NCBI GenBank assembly: GCA_035524895.1
Contig: DATLFI010000415.1
Location: forward strand, 1 to 15,577
Direction: 5' to 3'
DNA length: 15,577 nt
Origin: DATLFI01 sp035524895
GTDB lineage: Bacteria > Acidobacteriota > Thermoanaerobaculia > Multivoradales > Multivoraceae
Shown: piece by piece, positions 14,005 through 15,577 of the stretch
Position numbering within the stretch: the first letter of the stretch is position 1
Layout of the letters: each line of letters opens with the position of its first letter
The notes under the pieces: model-generated
The model's input: the letters and a program-made list of their open reading frames with translations, nothing else
What the model was told of the DNA's origin: nothing
The model's database searches: none
Position numbers and translations under genes: made by a program

Positions 14005-14670
14005 GTGGTGGGGAGGCTGCGCGCGACGGCGATCGCTCTGTTGCTGGTCGCCGCGACCGCAACCCCCCTGGCGTCCGAGACCGGCTTCACGGTCGAGACC
14101 GTGACCGAGGCGCCGGCCGGGCTCCCCGACTGGCTGGCGCCGCTCCTGCGCACCGAGGGCCTGCGCGTGTCGGGACCGTCGGGTGCCATGGGTGTCTTCT
14201 GGCTTCGCGAGACGATGCCCGCGCGCGATCCCACCGGCGAGCTCGGCATCGACTTCGGCCACCTTCCCACCGGCGCGCTGGTCGGTCTGCTCGAGCTCAC
14301 ATCCCCCTGGAGCGACTACCGCAGGCTGCCGATACCAGCAGGTCGCTACACGTTGCGCTACGGCGTGCAGCCGGCCGACGGCGACCACATGGGGCAGACC
14401 TACTTCCGCGACTTCCTGATGCTGGTACCGCTCGACGACGACGCCTTCGCGCCCGAGGGCGGCATCGACCAGGAGCCCGTGGCCGAAGCCGCCAAGAAGT
14501 CGACCGGCACGGCGCACCCCGGCGTGATGGCGCTCTACCAGATCTACGACCCGCCCGGCGGCGTGGCGATGGTGCCGAACGACTACGGCGAGCCCTGTCT
14601 CGCGCTGCCGCTCGGCGAGGTCGTGATGGGCCTGGTCGTCGAGGGGCACGGGCAGTCGCTGCCGGTGTAG
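14005..14670 (+). CDS. Exported protein of unknown function, coupled to the dihaem peroxidase
   Basis: A 221-residue protein beginning two bases after the peroxidase stop, at GTG 14005 (GTG 14008 is equally possible). An N-terminal signal peptide is clear (RATAIALLLVAATATPLAS, cleavage near residue 24). The mature part looks like beta-sheet: GVFWLRETMPA, GIDFGHLPTGALVGLLEL, then PAGRYTLRYGVQPADGDHMG and FRDFLMLVPLDDD. It ends in PCLALPLGEVVMGLVVEGHG. I do not recognise a named family. The YTLRYGVQPADGDHMG-FRDFLML pattern reminds me of uncharacterised exported proteins, from memory only. The near-zero spacing implies co-translation with the peroxidase, so it may be a partner, a substrate of a MauG-type reaction, or a sensor in the same compartment. 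A single Cys remains in the mature chain. Confidence 0.8.
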   Translation: MVGRLRATAIALLLVAATATPLASETGFTVETVTEAPAGLPDWLAPLLRTEGLRVSGPSGAMGVFWLRETMPARDPTGELGIDFGHLPTGALVGLLELTSPWSDYRRLPIPAGRYTLRYGVQPADGDHMGQTYFRDFLMLVPLDDDAFAPEGGIDQEPVAEAAKKSTGTAHPGVMALYQIYDPPGGVAMVPNDYGEPCLALPLGEVVMGLVVEGHGQSLPV

Positions 14671-14848
14671 CGGGGTCGGGTAACGGCAACCCTGGTGGCG
14701 AATAGCGCGCCGCAGGTGCCGACTAGCAGCCCGCGTTTGCGGCAGGTCGGTCTGACGTGTTGCGGCTCAGCTGCCCCCGGCGCCCGTCCGCGCCCGCCGC
14801 AGCCGCCTATTGGGCTGCGCTGTCCGATCGTCGGAGATTGCACGCCGG
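14671..14848. other. Gap of 178 bases between convergent genes, nothing recognised
   Basis: Short GC-rich inverted repeats occur, but none is followed by a T-run on either strand, so I call no terminator. Small open frames here have no ribosome binding site or family pattern. Confidence 0.5.
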
Positions 14849-15244
14849 TCACAACTGCTGGCCTTGTGTGGAGATCCACCAGGTGTTCCCGGCCGGATCC
14901 TTGACTCCGCCGCGGCGATCAGGGTCCTCGCCCTTTCGCTGCGGAGGCTGGACGACATCGCCGCCGGCCGCGATCGCGCGCTGGAACGTAGTGTCTACGT
15001 CGGGAACGTAAACGTGAATGTGGCTCGGCACCGGTTTCCACTCGCCTCCGGCATCACCAAGCATGATCACCGTGTCTTCAATCCGCACCTCAGCGTGCAT
15101 GATGGAGCCATCTGGCATCTCGAAGCGCCGAAGCGGGACCGCGTCGAGCGTGGCGCGCAGGAAGTCGATGACGCGCTGCGCACCGGCTGCGATGAGATAC
15201 GGGGATGCGCTCGAGTAGCCAGCGGGCTTGTACGCCTGAGTCAT
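14849..15244 (-). CDS. VOC-superfamily protein (glyoxalase / PhnB-like)
   Basis: A 131-residue single-module protein of the vicinal oxygen chelate fold, like the PhnB/YdcJ group annotated as glyoxalase or bleomycin-resistance relatives. The layout is typical: AYKPAGYSSASPYLIAAGAQ, RVIDFLRATLDA, RRFEMPDGSIMHAEVRIEDT, VIMLGD, then HIHVYVPDVDTTFQRAIAAG and the closing DRRGGVKDPAGNTWWIST. Likely metal-site residues include His50 in IMHAE and Glu in the first half, but a PhnB-type member may lack a full set. AGGAG lies nine bases before the ATG. The neighbour to the right on the same strand is a short-chain dehydrogenase, about 210 bases upstream, so a shared transcript is uncertain. Its substrate is unknown, and antibiotic resistance should not be assumed. 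Confidence 0.9.
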   Translation of the reverse strand: MTQAYKPAGYSSASPYLIAAGAQRVIDFLRATLDAVPLRRFEMPDGSIMHAEVRIEDTVIMLGDAGGEWKPVPSHIHVYVPDVDTTFQRAIAAGGDVVQPPQRKGEDPDRRGGVKDPAGNTWWISTQGQQL

Positions 15245-15384
15245 CGTTGAGCTCTCCTGGGGTCGTCGCTCCGGGCGTCGTCTCTCAATGGAACAGGAGA
15301 TCAGTGGCCGAGGGCGGAGACGTCAGCCGAGCCCTCGGTCGGCTGCTGCCGCGTGTCAGGCGGCGTCACGAGAAGTACCGCCAC

Positions 15385-15429
15385 AACCCGGACCCGCCGC
15401 CCGCCGTCGGGTTCATGCCGTTGTTAGGC
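15385..15429 (-). other. Partial attC-like site or dispersed hairpin element
   Basis: Read on the minus strand, GCCTAAC (15429-15423) fits the RYYYAAC core of integron attC sites and is followed by AACGGCATGAACCCGACGG. Six-base arms AACCCG (15385-15390) and CGGGTT (15408-15413, plus-strand terms) pair around a 17-base GC-rich loop. No matching GTTRRRY core is found at a normal distance on the far side, so this is at best a degenerate or truncated element. It lies in the 212-base gap between the dehydrogenase stop and the VOC start. Confidence 0.3.
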
Positions 15430-15456
15430 TGCGGTAAACTCGCACGCTGTATGCGG

Positions 15457-15577
15457 CTATCCCTGCTGTATGTCGAGCGGTAACACGGTGTCCATGATCG
15501 ACGCCCCACCGTCCACGTGGAGGATCTGCCCGGTAATGAAGCTCGCTTCATCCATGCACAGCAGCATCACGGCGTTG
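15457..15577 (-). CDS. Short-chain dehydrogenase/reductase (SDR), C-terminal end only
   Basis: The last 39 codons of a minus-strand gene that enters from the right edge. The fragment reads NAVMLLCMDEASFITGQILH, then VDGGASIMDTVLPLDIQQG and a TAG stop. The phrase S-F-I-T-G-Q-x-L-x-V-D-G-G is the hallmark of the C-terminal end of classical SDR enzymes, where it follows the substrate-binding helix and contributes to the tetramer interface. The catalytic Ser-Tyr-Lys and the NAD(P)-binding Gly motif lie outside the window, so the substrate and cofactor cannot be judged. Its tail after VDGG is slightly longer than the usual short end. Confidence 0.85.
   Translation of the reverse strand, partial: NAVMLLCMDEASFITGQILHVDGGASIMDTVLPLDIQQG

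Noticed and set aside
14849..15244. Bleomycin or fosfomycin resistance protein
   Set aside because: The VOC fold alone does not show this, and the sequence wording fits the general PhnB-like group.

Overview
The window is GC-rich bacterial DNA, densely coded on both strands. GC-ending codons dominate, with occasional GTG and TTG starts. An LpxL/HtrB-type acyltransferase points to a Gram-negative cell with lipid A, and several proteins carry periplasmic export signals. The mix (RecD2, VanZ-like protein, MamK-like actin, MauG-like dihaem peroxidase, carboxypeptidase-regulatory/propeller c-type cytochrome) would fit a deltaproteobacterial or acidobacterial type lineage, probably uncultured. That placement is inference; there is no rRNA or marker gene to settle it.

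Layout, left to right. (1) 1-1067 minus: 5' part of a membrane-anchored alpha-helical protein of unknown function, running off the left edge. It is divergent from a small VanZ-family membrane protein (1107-1538 plus). (2) 1612-4841 minus: a two-gene operon, recD2-type helicase then lysophospholipid acyltransferase, joined by a 4-base ATGA overlap. (3) 4986-7312 plus: a family-20 glycoside hydrolase from a TTG start, joined by another ATGA overlap to a small membrane-anchored nuclease-like protein related to archaeal Holliday junction resolvases. (4) 7431-9639 plus: a membrane-anchored N-acetylmuramoyl-L-alanine amidase followed 46 bases later by an actin-like ATPase that reads as MamK rather than MreB. 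(5) 9700-10533 minus: a SAM-dependent methyltransferase. (6) 10742-14670 plus: three exported proteins, namely a fused carboxypeptidase-regulatory / single CxxCH / seven-unit beta-propeller protein ending at a strong terminator, a dihaem cytochrome c peroxidase/MauG-family protein, and an unrecognised exported protein starting two bases after it. (7) 14849-15244 minus: a VOC-fold protein, and 15457-15577 minus: the C-terminal end of a short-chain dehydrogenase.

The most interesting unit is amidase plus MamK-like actin. It pairs a cytoplasmic filament former with a peptidoglycan hydrolase that has a cytoplasmic tail, one membrane pass and a periplasmic Zn domain. No other magnetosome gene is visible. 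The second is the exported haem cluster at 10742-14670, which looks like a periplasmic redox or oxidation set.

Non-coding structure adds a few items: a perfect 35-base repeat with a GCGCGCGC hairpin in two intergenic regions 7.6 kb apart, each upstream of a plus-strand gene; two short in-frame tandem duplications lying exactly over stop codons; a ribosome binding site inside an inverted repeat; and a partial attC-like site near the right edge. No intergenic gap exceeds about 215 bases. I saw no tRNA, rRNA, CRISPR array or insertion sequence.
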